From a virus, in the IMG/VR virus record IMGVR_UViG_3300017760_000096, positions 1 through 23,962 of that record: a DNA stretch of 23,962 bases; one strand, 5' to 3'. This document shows positions 1 to 7,871 of this stretch, piece after piece. Made by a program: the position numbers and the translations under genes. The notes under the pieces were generated by a model that searched no databases, was not told the origin of the DNA, and worked only from the letters and a program-made list of their open reading frames with translations. Numbering within the stretch: the first letter of the stretch is position 1; every line of letters begins with the position of its first letter.

Positions 1-213
1 AATACTACCTATTGTTACGGCAGAGCTATCATTTGAATAAAAATCAGATAGTTGTTCGTTACCTAATAAATTTTCAATAGCTCCCACATCAGAACTCTCA
101 GACGATGCTACTTTGACGTTTAATGCGTCAATATATTCACCATTTGGTATAAGCCTGTCGTCGAGGTCTTTATTCATTCTCCCCGACGTAAAAGTATGCT
201 TAAGTTCTGCCAT
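1..213 (-). CDS. Large tail/muzzle-type protein, N-terminal fragment (runs off left edge)
   Basis: Reading the minus strand from the ATG at 213-211 gives 71 open codons to the window edge with no stop, so only the N terminus is present. It begins MAELKHTFTSGRMNKDLDDR and continues with LIPNGEYIDALNV (residues 21-33) and GAIENLLGN (about 46-54). The pattern G-[RM]MN-D---R--PNG-Y-DALN-- followed by a G---N--GN stretch is what I recall at the N terminus of the large muzzle/tail-stabilisation proteins of crAss-like and related flavobacterial podoviruses. Members usually exceed 500 residues and form the distal part of a short tail. The start overlaps the stop of the 297-aa gene as TAATG, which supports both the start and translational coupling. 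The family call rests on this short motif; the role is inferred. Confidence 0.6.
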   Translation of the reverse strand, partial: MAELKHTFTSGRMNKDLDDRLIPNGEYIDALNVKVASSESSDVGAIENLLGNEQLSDFYSNDSSAVTIGSI

Positions 214-1106
214 TAGTGTTTAATTTGTTTTGATTTACCTCTCATAGTTTGAGTGAGATCTTCCATATTAATGTTAGCTAATCTAATTTTAGCTGAACGC
301 ATTGTAGCTTTCTTTTCTTTTTTTAATCTATTTACTTGGTATTCAGGTATATTTGCTTTTGCAGACATGATAGCCAATGCTATAGACTTATACATAGCTT
401 CTTCCGCAAACTTATGTATTTTCATATCCCCGTCAACATTTAATCCGTCCGACACGTATTTTATAATTATTATTTTGTTTTTAACACCGCTACTAAAAGA
501 TATAACACCTCTTGGTTGATCTATTATAAATGTATCATTTCTATTTGCATCTTGTGGATTAATACCATATCTTTTACCAAAATCAACATTAATCCCTCCG
601 CCTTCTTCTAAATATTTGGTGTCTGATAGATCTGGGGTGCCTGTAGCGTTGTCGTTTTGAGCCTTAAACCTTTTTGAAGCTTCAGATTCTTTGCCTAATA
701 ATACGTTACCCTGATTATCATATAAAAGATTATAATCTTGATCTTGAAGAAAAGGGGTTGGGGCTGTAGTATTGTTAGTCGGCTTTAAAGGTCTTTCAAG
801 ACCATTATCATCTAAACAAGTAATTCTTACATAACTAACAAAATCGTGTGGCAATGGAAATGATAATGATGGTGGTATTTCAATTTCTATTGATTTAACA
901 TTATCTATAGTGTCATAGCTTAGCTCTTGCAAAGTTCTTTGTGCATGGTATGCAATTTCAGTCCTTTTTGCAGATTTTATTATTTTATCATCTCCAACAT
1001 AAGAAACAAGAAAATTACTTATAATATCGTCAATTGATATAAATTGATAATAACCTTGGTTCTTACTATTGTAGTATTCTTTTGGAGTATATTGTGCTAA
1101 AGCCAT
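213..1106 (-). CDS. Putative ring / head-tail connector protein (297 aa)
   Basis: Complete 297-aa protein placed just before the muzzle-type gene. Residues about 20-75 are helical (FISIDDIISNFLVSYVGDD, then TEIAYHAQRTLQEL). They are followed by a beta-rich core with IEIEIPPSLSFPLPHDFVSY, which matches the 'P-LP-DFV-Y-R' pattern of small podoviral connector and tail-stabilisation proteins. A low-complexity insert (about 100-185) contains polar and Asn-rich segments, then another beta region (FIIDQPRGVISFSSGVKNKI). The C terminus is a basic helix (about 230-297) rich in Lys and Arg. Homologous-looking proteins in crAss-like phages form ring layers between portal and muzzle. No signal peptide or membrane segment is visible. 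The start lies 3 bases after the upstream stop, with an A-rich leader and no Shine-Dalgarno site. The ring assignment is inference from order, size and the P-LP-DF motif. Confidence 0.6.
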   Translation of the reverse strand: MALAQYTPKEYYNSKNQGYYQFISIDDIISNFLVSYVGDDKIIKSAKRTEIAYHAQRTLQELSYDTIDNVKSIEIEIPPSLSFPLPHDFVSYVRITCLDDNGLERPLKPTNNTTAPTPFLQDQDYNLLYDNQGNVLLGKESEASKRFKAQNDNATGTPDLSDTKYLEEGGGINVDFGKRYGINPQDANRNDTFIIDQPRGVISFSSGVKNKIIIIKYVSDGLNVDGDMKIHKFAEEAMYKSIALAIMSAKANIPEYQVNRLKKEKKATMRSAKIRLANINMEDLTQTMRGKSKQIKH

Positions 1107-1109
1107 TTA

Positions 1110-1790
1110 TTATGATTTTTCTTTTTGTACTTTTAAATTGTCTTTTTGTTCTGCAACCTGGCTTATTTCAGGTTGTTTTATAACAAGTCCTGCATAACTT
1201 AATATTTTATATACAACAGTAGTTTCATCAGACTCATGCAATTCAAAATCTGTTGCCGTCGATGAATCATATTTTGCTATTGAACTTATTTCTACATATC
1301 CCCAAACAACTTGTGCTGGTTTTTTAATGTAAGTACATGATAATGAAGTTATTGTGGAAGGATAAACCGTAAGGTTATTGCCGTTTCTAATGTAAACAGG
1401 TTTTTTAACATCTGGTTTTGTAAGTTTAGATGCATTTATGTGTAGAAAATCGTTTTGATCTATTGCATCAAGCTCTGTTGTGTTGTTATAATATACAGTA
1501 CCAAGCCTATATATATCTGATGGTAAAGCAAATACAGAATTTGCTATACTCAATCCAGCTGTGGTTCTAAATAAATTAATTTTTTCTTTAATATTGTTAA
1601 CTATATTAGCGTACTCATTTGTTATTTCGCCTGTTCTGTTAAATTGATTTAGGTCATAAAAGTACTGTTCAAACACTTCTAACTGTGCTTGATTTGCTAA
1701 AAGATTATATTCTTGTGGAGTCATATAACCTCTATTCTCTTTATTAAGAATGGCTTGTACTCTTTGATATACTGTATCTACGCTAATCAT
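1110..1790 (-). CDS. Putative ring / head-tail joining protein (226 aa)
   Basis: A 226-aa soluble protein. The N-terminal helices (residues about 1-45) read VYQRVQAILNKENRGYMTPQ then EYNLLANQAQLEVFEQYF, a layout I recall from ring or connector proteins of crAss-like and flavobacterial podoviruses: a helix, a G-[YF]-[TS]P-[EQ]-[FY]N turn, and a second helix. A 'FALPSDIYRLGTVYY' segment near residue 92 matches the LP-D[IV]YR element shared by small connector proteins of this kind, including the neighbouring 297-aa protein (PLPHDFVSYVR), so the two may be distant paralogues. The C-terminal part has further strands (VYIRNGNNLTVYP) and a helix (TVVYKILSYAGLVI). It sits between the 254-aa structural gene and the 297-aa gene. 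Function is inferred from order and these motifs. Confidence 0.6.
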   Translation of the reverse strand: MISVDTVYQRVQAILNKENRGYMTPQEYNLLANQAQLEVFEQYFYDLNQFNRTGEITNEYANIVNNIKEKINLFRTTAGLSIANSVFALPSDIYRLGTVYYNNTTELDAIDQNDFLHINASKLTKPDVKKPVYIRNGNNLTVYPSTITSLSCTYIKKPAQVVWGYVEISSIAKYDSSTATDFELHESDETTVVYKILSYAGLVIKQPEISQVAEQKDNLKVQKEKS

Positions 1791-1809
1791 ATTTTTTTAT
1801 TTATAATGA

Positions 1810-1830
1810 AGGGCCACACTAAGTGACCCT
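1810..1830 (-). terminator. Hairpin between the 254-aa gene and the ring genes
   Basis: On the minus strand AGGGTCAC, a 5-base loop TTAGT and GTGGCCCT form an 8-bp stem with one G-U pair, just after the stop of the 254-aa gene. What follows is A/T-rich (TCATTATAAATAAAAAAAT) but is not a clean U-run, so termination is probably weak. It may be an attenuator or an mRNA processing/stability element. Confidence 0.45.
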
Positions 1831-1845
1831 ATCACTATAGTTTGA

Positions 1846-2610
1846 CTATTTAAATTTCTTTTCAATTGCTTTATAAACTTCAGAACCTTCATCCGTTTTT
1901 AAATACGCAGCAAAAGCTGAATATGGATTTTCATCAAAAGGAACTGTCATTAGCTTTTTATTATTATTATACCAGAAGAAATTTCTTTGGTCTGGATCTA
2001 AGTATATAATAGAAGCCTCTGTTGCTTTAATAGTAAAGTTTCTTAATTGAACATTATCATCATTTACTAAATTTATAAATAATCCAGGATTATCTTTTGC
2101 AAATAATAATAAATCTCTTTTAATTTCTTGAGATGTCATTTTTGAAACCGAAGAGCCTTGTTCTACTCTTAACACAGCTTCTGCATGATCAACCTCTAAT
2201 TTACTTGCTAAGTTTAAAGCTTCAATTTCTAATTGTATGTCTTCTAATTCATCTTTAGCCTCTTCAACATTATCAATTTCGTAATAAGTTACATTTCTTT
2301 GAGGATGATATAAAGACAATAGCTTTTGTAAGCATTGGTCAATTTTAGACACAAATAAATTGCCATCTTTAAAAACTATATGCTGTAATGTAGATCTACC
2401 TTTTTGTTCATCAACAAATGGAGATTTTTGATTAATAGCATATCTTAATTCTCTTGAAAACCCTTTTTCTTCATCAAACCACATAAGAGGTGTTCTTCCG
2501 TGATGTTTTGATGCCAGGGTAAGTGTTAAAGGCATTTTATTGCCTAATAACGCATATGTTCTATCTTTTACAACCCACTCATTGGTGGTTGCTTTTTGTT
2601 TTGTTGCCAT
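1846..2610 (-). CDS. Conserved phage structural protein of unknown function (254 aa)
   Basis: A 254-aa protein placed directly after the capsid gene. I recognise the family as a conserved but unnamed protein of flavobacterial and crAss-like podoviruses. Its hallmarks are RTYALLGNKMPLTLTL (about 18-33), PLMWFDEEKGFSRELRYAIN (41-60), SPFVDEQKGRSTLQHIVFKD (64-83), a helical middle with an EAVLRVEQGSSVSKM segment, and a C terminus reading KLMTVPFDENPYSAFAAYLK then TDEGSEVYK. No catalytic motif, signal peptide or membrane helix is visible. The position just after the capsid gene suggests a head-associated role (auxiliary, vertex or cargo protein), but that is inference. The gene is set apart by hairpins on both sides, which suggests its dosage differs from its neighbours. 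The start is preceded by a TATAT-type repeat and no Shine-Dalgarno site. Confidence 0.75.
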   Translation of the reverse strand: MATKQKATTNEWVVKDRTYALLGNKMPLTLTLASKHHGRTPLMWFDEEKGFSRELRYAINQKSPFVDEQKGRSTLQHIVFKDGNLFVSKIDQCLQKLLSLYHPQRNVTYYEIDNVEEAKDELEDIQLEIEALNLASKLEVDHAEAVLRVEQGSSVSKMTSQEIKRDLLLFAKDNPGLFINLVNDDNVQLRNFTIKATEASIIYLDPDQRNFFWYNNNKKLMTVPFDENPYSAFAAYLKTDEGSEVYKAIEKKFK

Positions 2611-2629
2611 AATATAATATAATATAATT
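2611..2629. repeat. Short (AATAT)n tandem repeat in the leader of the 254-aa gene
   Basis: The plus strand reads three exact AATAT units and a partial fourth immediately before the ATG of the 254-aa gene. On the transcribed strand this is an unstructured A/T-only leader, which would favour initiation in a host that does not use Shine-Dalgarno pairing. Confidence 0.7.
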
Positions 2630-2637
2630 AATAAAAT

Positions 2638-2679
2638 GTAAAGGAAGGAGCACTCAAAAAGAATGCCCCTTGTCTTTAC
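2638..2679 (-). terminator. Strong hairpin after the major capsid gene (terminator/attenuator)
   Basis: The minus strand, starting 8 bases past the capsid stop codon, reads GTAAAG-AC-AAGGGGCATTC, loop TTTTT, GAGTGCTCCTT-C-CTTTAC. The inner 11-bp stem contains two G-U pairs. It is extended by a 6-bp outer stem across a 2x1 internal loop. It is followed by ATTTTATTAATTATATT, a U-rich but interrupted tail. This is the most stable-looking hairpin I found in the gaps between genes. Its position fits partial termination or 3'-end protection of capsid mRNA. The flanking A/T on both sides means it might act in either direction. Confidence 0.7.
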
Positions 2680-2686
2680 TTTAAAA

Positions 2687-4159
2687 TTAAGCTACCTGAG
2701 AGGCAGTTTTAAATAATACGAAGTTATTAGCTCCTTGAACACACAAACATCTTTCTGATAAGAAGTGTACATTCATTTCATCAACGTCAGAAGTATAAAC
2801 TCCACCTACAGATCCAGTGATCCAAGATTTCATTTTTCTATCATCAGCTTCAGAAGCTCTATATCTTACGTGCAAGAATGGTCTTTTAATGTTTTTACCA
2901 AGCGATTGATCGTACACTGTTGAAGTTCCAGCAGGTACAAGTACACCGTCGATATTTCCACCAAGTCCTCTTGTTGTAGCATCATTTAAATATTTCCAGT
3001 CAGTCTTATAAAAATCATAAGAACCTCTTCTGAAACCGCTAAACCCAAGATTAAGCGCCATGTCCTCACTATTGTTGAATACTCCAAAAGAACTACCACC
3101 ATTATAATGAGCATTTACGGCTCCTAGCATATCATCAAAGGTAAGTGCAGTGGCTCTATTAAGGAAAAGCATGTTTTCTTCAATAGCTCCTTGCTTATCT
3201 AAATTTTTAAGAATTTCATCAAAGTCTTGTAACCCAGATCTTGCAGCACCATCAGAATTGTCTAGTGCATTTTCACCTGAATTAAAGTTTTGATAAATAT
3301 TCCCTCTTGACTCAATAGCAGCAAACATACCTTCAGTACCTTTGTATCCATCGCCTATAGCGCCAGATCCAGAAGCAGCAAGTTCACCTTCTACCATAGC
3401 CATTTCAAGATAATCCTCATATCTAAGCCTTGTTTCATGTTCTGATTTTAAGTACCATAGGTACCCAGACGCCCCGTTTTCGGTAGTAACCTCAACCCAA
3501 CCAATTTGCGCAGTATCAGAACCAGAGATAGAATATTTATCTTTGATAATGATAGGCGAATTAGAGAATTTTTGGAAACCAGCATCAACAGAACCGGCCA
3601 TACCTGCAGTTCCTTTAGCAAATTCAGAACCGTATACAAACACCTTAACAGTTACAGACGAACCTGAAGTAAGTCCAGCCGCAGTAAGTGTAGACCCACC
3701 GTAAGCTTTAACAGTAAATGTGTTAGTAGCTACAGCAGAAACAACTCCTTTAACCACTTTATCAGCAGTCCAAGTAACACCGTCGTTAGGGTGAGTTCCA
3801 GCTTCAATAAGTGCAACAGTTTGGCCAACTCTTACAGCGTGTCCGTTTTCAGTGACAACGCCAGAAGTAGTATTAGCAGATGCTGCATTATAAGCAATGT
3901 GTAATCTTCCTTGTTCTGACCAAATAATTTGATCCGAAGCGGAAGGAATTTCAGCACCAACCATACGTAAGAAAGAAGCTACGGATCTGTTTCCATATCT
4001 TTCAACTTCTTTTTCGTATACATCGGGTAGAAATTGTTGTGTAAATGTTCCTCCACCAGAAGCAGAGTCAAATGTTAGGTAGTTATTACCAAACAACGTT
4101 TTTGTTGGGGTAGGCGTTAATCCTGCTGGAAACGATCCACCCGTACTAAATAATCCCAT
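2687..4159 (-). CDS. Major capsid protein
   Basis: A 490-aa protein of the size and sequence type of crAss-like/flavobacterial podovirus capsid proteins, presumably HK97 fold. Residues 22-30 (LFGNNYLTF) and 46-90 (DVYEKEVERYGNRSVASFLR, then IIWSEQGRLHIAY) form the N-terminal arm and first core strands. Residues about 95-180 are a Thr/Val/Ala-rich beta insertion (ENGHAVRVGQTVALIEAG, TNTFTVKAYGG), probably a surface domain. Residues 199-245 carry the conserved SNSPIIIKDKYSISGSDTAQ, IGWVEV and GYLWYLKSEHETR segments, followed by DYLEMAMVEGE. The C-terminal half has typical SFGVFNNSEDMALNLGF and FLHVRYRASEADDRKMKSWI segments. It lies right after the scaffold candidate and before a strong hairpin. 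Codon and base use are visibly more G/C-rich than the portal gene, which fits selection for high expression. The family call is confident; domain boundaries are estimates. Confidence 0.88.
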   Translation of the reverse strand: MGLFSTGGSFPAGLTPTPTKTLFGNNYLTFDSASGGGTFTQQFLPDVYEKEVERYGNRSVASFLRMVGAEIPSASDQIIWSEQGRLHIAYNAASANTTSGVVTENGHAVRVGQTVALIEAGTHPNDGVTWTADKVVKGVVSAVATNTFTVKAYGGSTLTAAGLTSGSSVTVKVFVYGSEFAKGTAGMAGSVDAGFQKFSNSPIIIKDKYSISGSDTAQIGWVEVTTENGASGYLWYLKSEHETRLRYEDYLEMAMVEGELAASGSGAIGDGYKGTEGMFAAIESRGNIYQNFNSGENALDNSDGAARSGLQDFDEILKNLDKQGAIEENMLFLNRATALTFDDMLGAVNAHYNGGSSFGVFNNSEDMALNLGFSGFRRGSYDFYKTDWKYLNDATTRGLGGNIDGVLVPAGTSTVYDQSLGKNIKRPFLHVRYRASEADDRKMKSWITGSVGGVYTSDVDEMNVHFLSERCLCVQGANNFVLFKTASQVA

Positions 4160-4177
4160 TTTTTTAAATTTTTAAAG

Positions 4178-5419
4178 TTATTTTCTAAGTTTAATTCGTA
4201 AACGTTCGAAATCATCACCACTTACTGCTTTAACTTGCATACCCCCTTGAGTAGTTACATTTTCATGTGTACCCCTTGGGTTCATATCTATGTTTTTAGA
4301 TTGGGCCATATTAGCTTTAACAGCATCGGCTTTACCTTGTTCATAAAAATGGTTTGCAACAGCATCAGCATTCATAGCTGTAAATAATGCTTTGTGATAA
4401 CCACCGGCATCTTTCATATTATTGTTTTTGTCAACAAACTTGCTGACTAACGAATTAATGTCGGATTGGTTTTCTTTTACATTATTAACATCTTTGACTT
4501 TAAATCTATATTTGTTTTCGCCTACTTTATATTCAAAACCTTTGAAATTTTCAGAAAACAAATCGCTTGTTTTTTGTTCAAATATAGATCTCTGTTGTTT
4601 AGATGTTTCTTGCGTCTGTTTATAATTGTCGTAAAACTGAACCGCTTCTTTCTGTTCATGAGACAACTTAGAACTTAACTTAAGTTCGTCGTAGTACTTA
4701 CTCTTTAAATTAGTAAGAGTTGATTTAGCCTCGGCAATTGATTCTTTTAAAGCAAGTTTTTTTCTTTTAACATCTCTTTCTTCATCTGATTCTTCATCAT
4801 AAGAAAAAGAGTCATCAATTAAAAAACTTATTTCTTCTTCTGTTAAATGCGGCTTAGTTTGGCGATAATGCTCTCTTAGTATTTGCATATCTTCCATGTC
4901 CGCATAATCTTTATTAAGATTTACATAATCTTCAAGAGTACCTCCTGTTTCTTTCATAAAATCAACTAATTTGTCAATATTTTCAGGTAATTCAGGTTGT
5001 GGCTCTTGTATATTATTTACGTCTTCCGATTTTTCTTTAAGCTTATTAGGAATATCTTTTATTTTATCCGCTAATGTAGCTTCTTCTTCCTCATTTACAA
5101 GCTCTAATACTTCATCCTCATTGTTATCGGTGTCGCTTTCTCCGGAAGGTTTTTCATTTGTTGTTTCGATGTTTTGTTCTTGTACCTCTCCGCTAGTTTC
5201 GGATTCGTCGCGTACAGGTACCTCATCTGTGCTTTGCTCTTTAGCGGCATCTTCTTCTTGTTTAAATTTACGTAAATCTAATTTTAGCGTCCCGTCTTCA
5301 TCAACTGGTGTTTTGTACGGAGTGGGCTCTTCTTTTTTTTCTTTTGTTTTAGGTTGTGCTTGATCTTCAGTTTTATCAACTGTTTCTTCCTGCACAGCCT
5401 CTTTTATTTCTTCTGCCAT
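4178..5419 (-). CDS. Putative scaffolding protein (413 aa, acidic, coiled coil)
   Basis: A 413-aa hydrophilic protein between portal and capsid genes, the usual scaffold position. Residues 1-150 are very acidic and low in complexity (Glu/Asp/Lys/Thr/Ser, for example VLELVNEEEEATLADKIKDI). Residues about 140-200 hold a small helical region with ENIDKLVDFMKETGGTLEDY. Residues 210-290 are charged helix or coiled coil. Near the C terminus are HKALFTAMNADAVANHFYEQ and then GKADAVKANMAQSKNID, a [AV]--HFYEQGKADA- pattern seen in scaffold proteins of marine podoviruses. The last residues (DDFERLRIKLRK) form a basic helix of the kind scaffolds use to bind capsid protein. No protease motif is visible. 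The A/T-only leader (ATAATTATATAATATTTTATC) before ATG has no Shine-Dalgarno site. The role is inferred from composition, tail and position. Confidence 0.68.
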   Translation of the reverse strand: MAEEIKEAVQEETVDKTEDQAQPKTKEKKEEPTPYKTPVDEDGTLKLDLRKFKQEEDAAKEQSTDEVPVRDESETSGEVQEQNIETTNEKPSGESDTDNNEDEVLELVNEEEEATLADKIKDIPNKLKEKSEDVNNIQEPQPELPENIDKLVDFMKETGGTLEDYVNLNKDYADMEDMQILREHYRQTKPHLTEEEISFLIDDSFSYDEESDEERDVKRKKLALKESIAEAKSTLTNLKSKYYDELKLSSKLSHEQKEAVQFYDNYKQTQETSKQQRSIFEQKTSDLFSENFKGFEYKVGENKYRFKVKDVNNVKENQSDINSLVSKFVDKNNNMKDAGGYHKALFTAMNADAVANHFYEQGKADAVKANMAQSKNIDMNPRGTHENVTTQGGMQVKAVSGDDFERLRIKLRK

Positions 5420-5449
5420 GATAAAATATTATATAATTATTAAAAGTTA

Positions 5450-7870
5450 TTATCGGGGTTCAAATTGTTCTAAGTTAAATCCGCTCCCCATGGTATCGTT
5501 ACCAGCAGATTCAAATTTTTGCTCACCTTTTTTGTCTTTTCTTTGTTCTATTAATTGAGACTGTTGGCTAGCTTGTATTCTTGTTCTTTCATCTTTTCTA
5601 TCTTCTTTAAAACTTTCTTTGTTTTTATATATTTCTGTTTCTTGTTGTTTTAAAGCCATATTAAGATCAAACTCAAATTTCATTAATTCTTTTTTGTATT
5701 CTTTTTCTTGCGCTAATTTTTTTATTTCTAATTCCGCTTCAACTTGAGCTAATTGAGATTTTTGTGCATTAATAGCTTCATTTTTTTGTATTTCCATTTG
5801 AGCAGCAACTTGTGTATTTTGAGAATTTGCATTAGCTTGCGCTTGAATATTTTGCTGTTGTTGTTTTTGATCTAAATCTATTTTCTTTTTTCTTCTTACT
5901 TTTAAAAGCTGATTAGCTAATTTTATATTTTTAATTTCTCTAATATCAATAGCATCTTCTAAATATATTTGATCTTTAGCTAAAGCTTGTTGTATATTAT
6001 TTTCAAGTTTTTGTTTTTCTTCTTCATCTGGTGATAATTCAATAAAAATACCAAAATCATGTAAATGCATATTTTTAATATCATCTAATGTTGAAACATT
6101 AAATCTTCCAATGCTAGAAATAAATGCTTCTCTTGTAGGAGAAAACTCTAACACATCAGATATTCTTAAACTTATAGCTTCAGCTGTTTTAGCAACGAGA
6201 TATAGACTTGATTGTAATATGTGCCTTGTCGCTGTATTAGAATTTGCTGCTGCTAATTTTTGAACACCCACTAAAGCATTTTTATCGGGTAATGATCCAT
6301 CTCTTGCTTCATTTAAGCCGGTTACATCCCTAATCATTTGTAAATAATAATTATAAGTGTTTATAAGAGAGCCTATTTTATTATTACCCCCATTTGATGT
6401 AAGCTCTTGAATAGGCACTTTACCCGGATTCATATCCCCTTCCTGTGTCATAGATCTTCCAATTACAGAACCTGTTTGAAAAAACATATTTAATGCTTCT
6501 TGAGGATTGTAATTTGTGCCATTACCCAGATCTATTTCAGCAAGGCCATCGGCATCTAAATAAACTCCATCTGGAATCATTCTTGCCATAACTTGCTGTA
6601 ACTTTAAATGTGTAAGTTGAATCATATCAGCAAAACCTGTAATTCTGCTAACTAAAGACTCTATCCTTCCTTTATATATTCTAGGTGCTACTATATTATA
6701 ATTCATCATTACTTTTGTAGTATCACTTTTAGGCCTTACCATATTTTTAGCAATTTCCCATTTAAGCATTTTTTTTGTACCTAAAACAAATGCACCATCA
6801 TATACAACCTCTAAAGATCTTGATTGTTTTGTAAATAAATCACTATCAGCTGGAGGATTAAATTGATCATCTTTTGGTATTGCTTTATCAGCACCTGTAG
6901 CCGTCTTTTTTATTTTAAATACTTGATTGTTATATGTTTTATAATTAAAATATAAAACCTGTATTGTATTAGCATCTAAAACTGAATCTTCATTTACATA
7001 TCTATTATGTGAAGCTGCAGTTTGTACACCTTGTTGAGAAATATTTTTTAATTCATCATCTGTTAATTCTGGAAATTGTTGCTTTAGTTCATTTATAGTT
7101 ACGGATCTTACTTCTCCTATATAGTATACATCGTCAAAATAAGGCGAATGCGTATAAGAATAAACTAAATCTGCTGGATCAACGTATTTTAATTTTATAC
7201 CTTCTGCGGTATTAAACTCATTTTTTAAAGCACCAATACCTATAACGGCTAAATCATAATTAATTCTTCTTTGTGTTAAATCATAATTATTAGAATTAAA
7301 TATAGTATTAATTGCTTGTTCTTCTGCAATTTCAATAGATTGTTTATATTCTAATTGCATGTGCAAAGATAATTCATCTTCGTTTTCAGGTAAATTATCT
7401 TTTTTTGTATTGTATACATTTATTCCTAACTTTTGTTCAATTTCATCAGAAATTTCTTTAGTTTTCATGTCAGCAATAATAGCTTCTACATAATCAGTTC
7501 TTTGTTTTATAGACGAAGGATCTTGTGAAAAAGCTTTTATATCATATAATCTGTCAGACATACCGTTTACAACTATATCAACAAACTTTGGTATTATAGG
7601 TACAGGCTTCCAGTCTAAATTTAAATATGATAAATCACCATTAATAGATAATTCATCTTTATATTTTTTTACTGATTGTTCTCCCCTTGCATATAATCTA
7701 AGTCTATGATATTCATCTCTATTAGAAAAAAATCTTGTTGCACCGCTGTCCCTTTTAAACCATTCGTGTTCTACAGCACGGGCAACTTTTAAACCGTACT
7801 CTAGGCTAGCCTTCTCAACATCAGAGGCTATTTGACTAGGAAATGAACTTTTTAGTATTGTTTCTGCCAT
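5450..7870 (-). CDS. Portal protein (806 aa)
   Basis: An 806-aa protein that starts one base after the terminase stop, the standard terminase-portal order. The N-terminal part has the portal clip/wing features: HRLRLYARGEQSVKKYKDEL near residue 54, LNLDWKPVPIIPKFVDIVVN near 83, and GMSDRLYDIKAFSQDP. The middle carries the DLAVIGIGALKNEF and LKYVDPADLVYSYTHSPYFD strand-turn elements (about 208-250), the 'YVDP-D-VYSYT-SPYF-D--Y-GE' pattern I associate with crAss-like portals. The stem/crown region includes MIRDVTGLNEARDGSLPDKN (about 513-532). From about residue 665 there is a long Gln/Lys/Glu-rich coiled-coil tail (QQQQNIQAQANANSQN, KKLAQEKEYKKELMKFEFDL), likely inside the capsid. The length is well above the 400-600 aa of classical portals but normal for the crAss-like type. 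This region is very A/T-rich. Confidence 0.85.
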   Translation of the reverse strand: MAETILKSSFPSQIASDVEKASLEYGLKVARAVEHEWFKRDSGATRFFSNRDEYHRLRLYARGEQSVKKYKDELSINGDLSYLNLDWKPVPIIPKFVDIVVNGMSDRLYDIKAFSQDPSSIKQRTDYVEAIIADMKTKEISDEIEQKLGINVYNTKKDNLPENEDELSLHMQLEYKQSIEIAEEQAINTIFNSNNYDLTQRRINYDLAVIGIGALKNEFNTAEGIKLKYVDPADLVYSYTHSPYFDDVYYIGEVRSVTINELKQQFPELTDDELKNISQQGVQTAASHNRYVNEDSVLDANTIQVLYFNYKTYNNQVFKIKKTATGADKAIPKDDQFNPPADSDLFTKQSRSLEVVYDGAFVLGTKKMLKWEIAKNMVRPKSDTTKVMMNYNIVAPRIYKGRIESLVSRITGFADMIQLTHLKLQQVMARMIPDGVYLDADGLAEIDLGNGTNYNPQEALNMFFQTGSVIGRSMTQEGDMNPGKVPIQELTSNGGNNKIGSLINTYNYYLQMIRDVTGLNEARDGSLPDKNALVGVQKLAAANSNTATRHILQSSLYLVAKTAEAISLRISDVLEFSPTREAFISSIGRFNVSTLDDIKNMHLHDFGIFIELSPDEEEKQKLENNIQQALAKDQIYLEDAIDIREIKNIKLANQLLKVRRKKKIDLDQKQQQQNIQAQANANSQNTQVAAQMEIQKNEAINAQKSQLAQVEAELEIKKLAQEKEYKKELMKFEFDLNMALKQQETEIYKNKESFKEDRKDERTRIQASQQSQLIEQRKDKKGEQKFESAGNDTMGSGFNLEQFEPR

Positions 7871-7871
7871 G

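Noticed and set aside
4971-5363. 130-aa plus-strand open frame, Ser-rich
   Set aside because: It is the antisense shadow of the acidic, Glu/Asp-rich N-terminal region of the scaffold candidate; low complexity and no gene-like start context.
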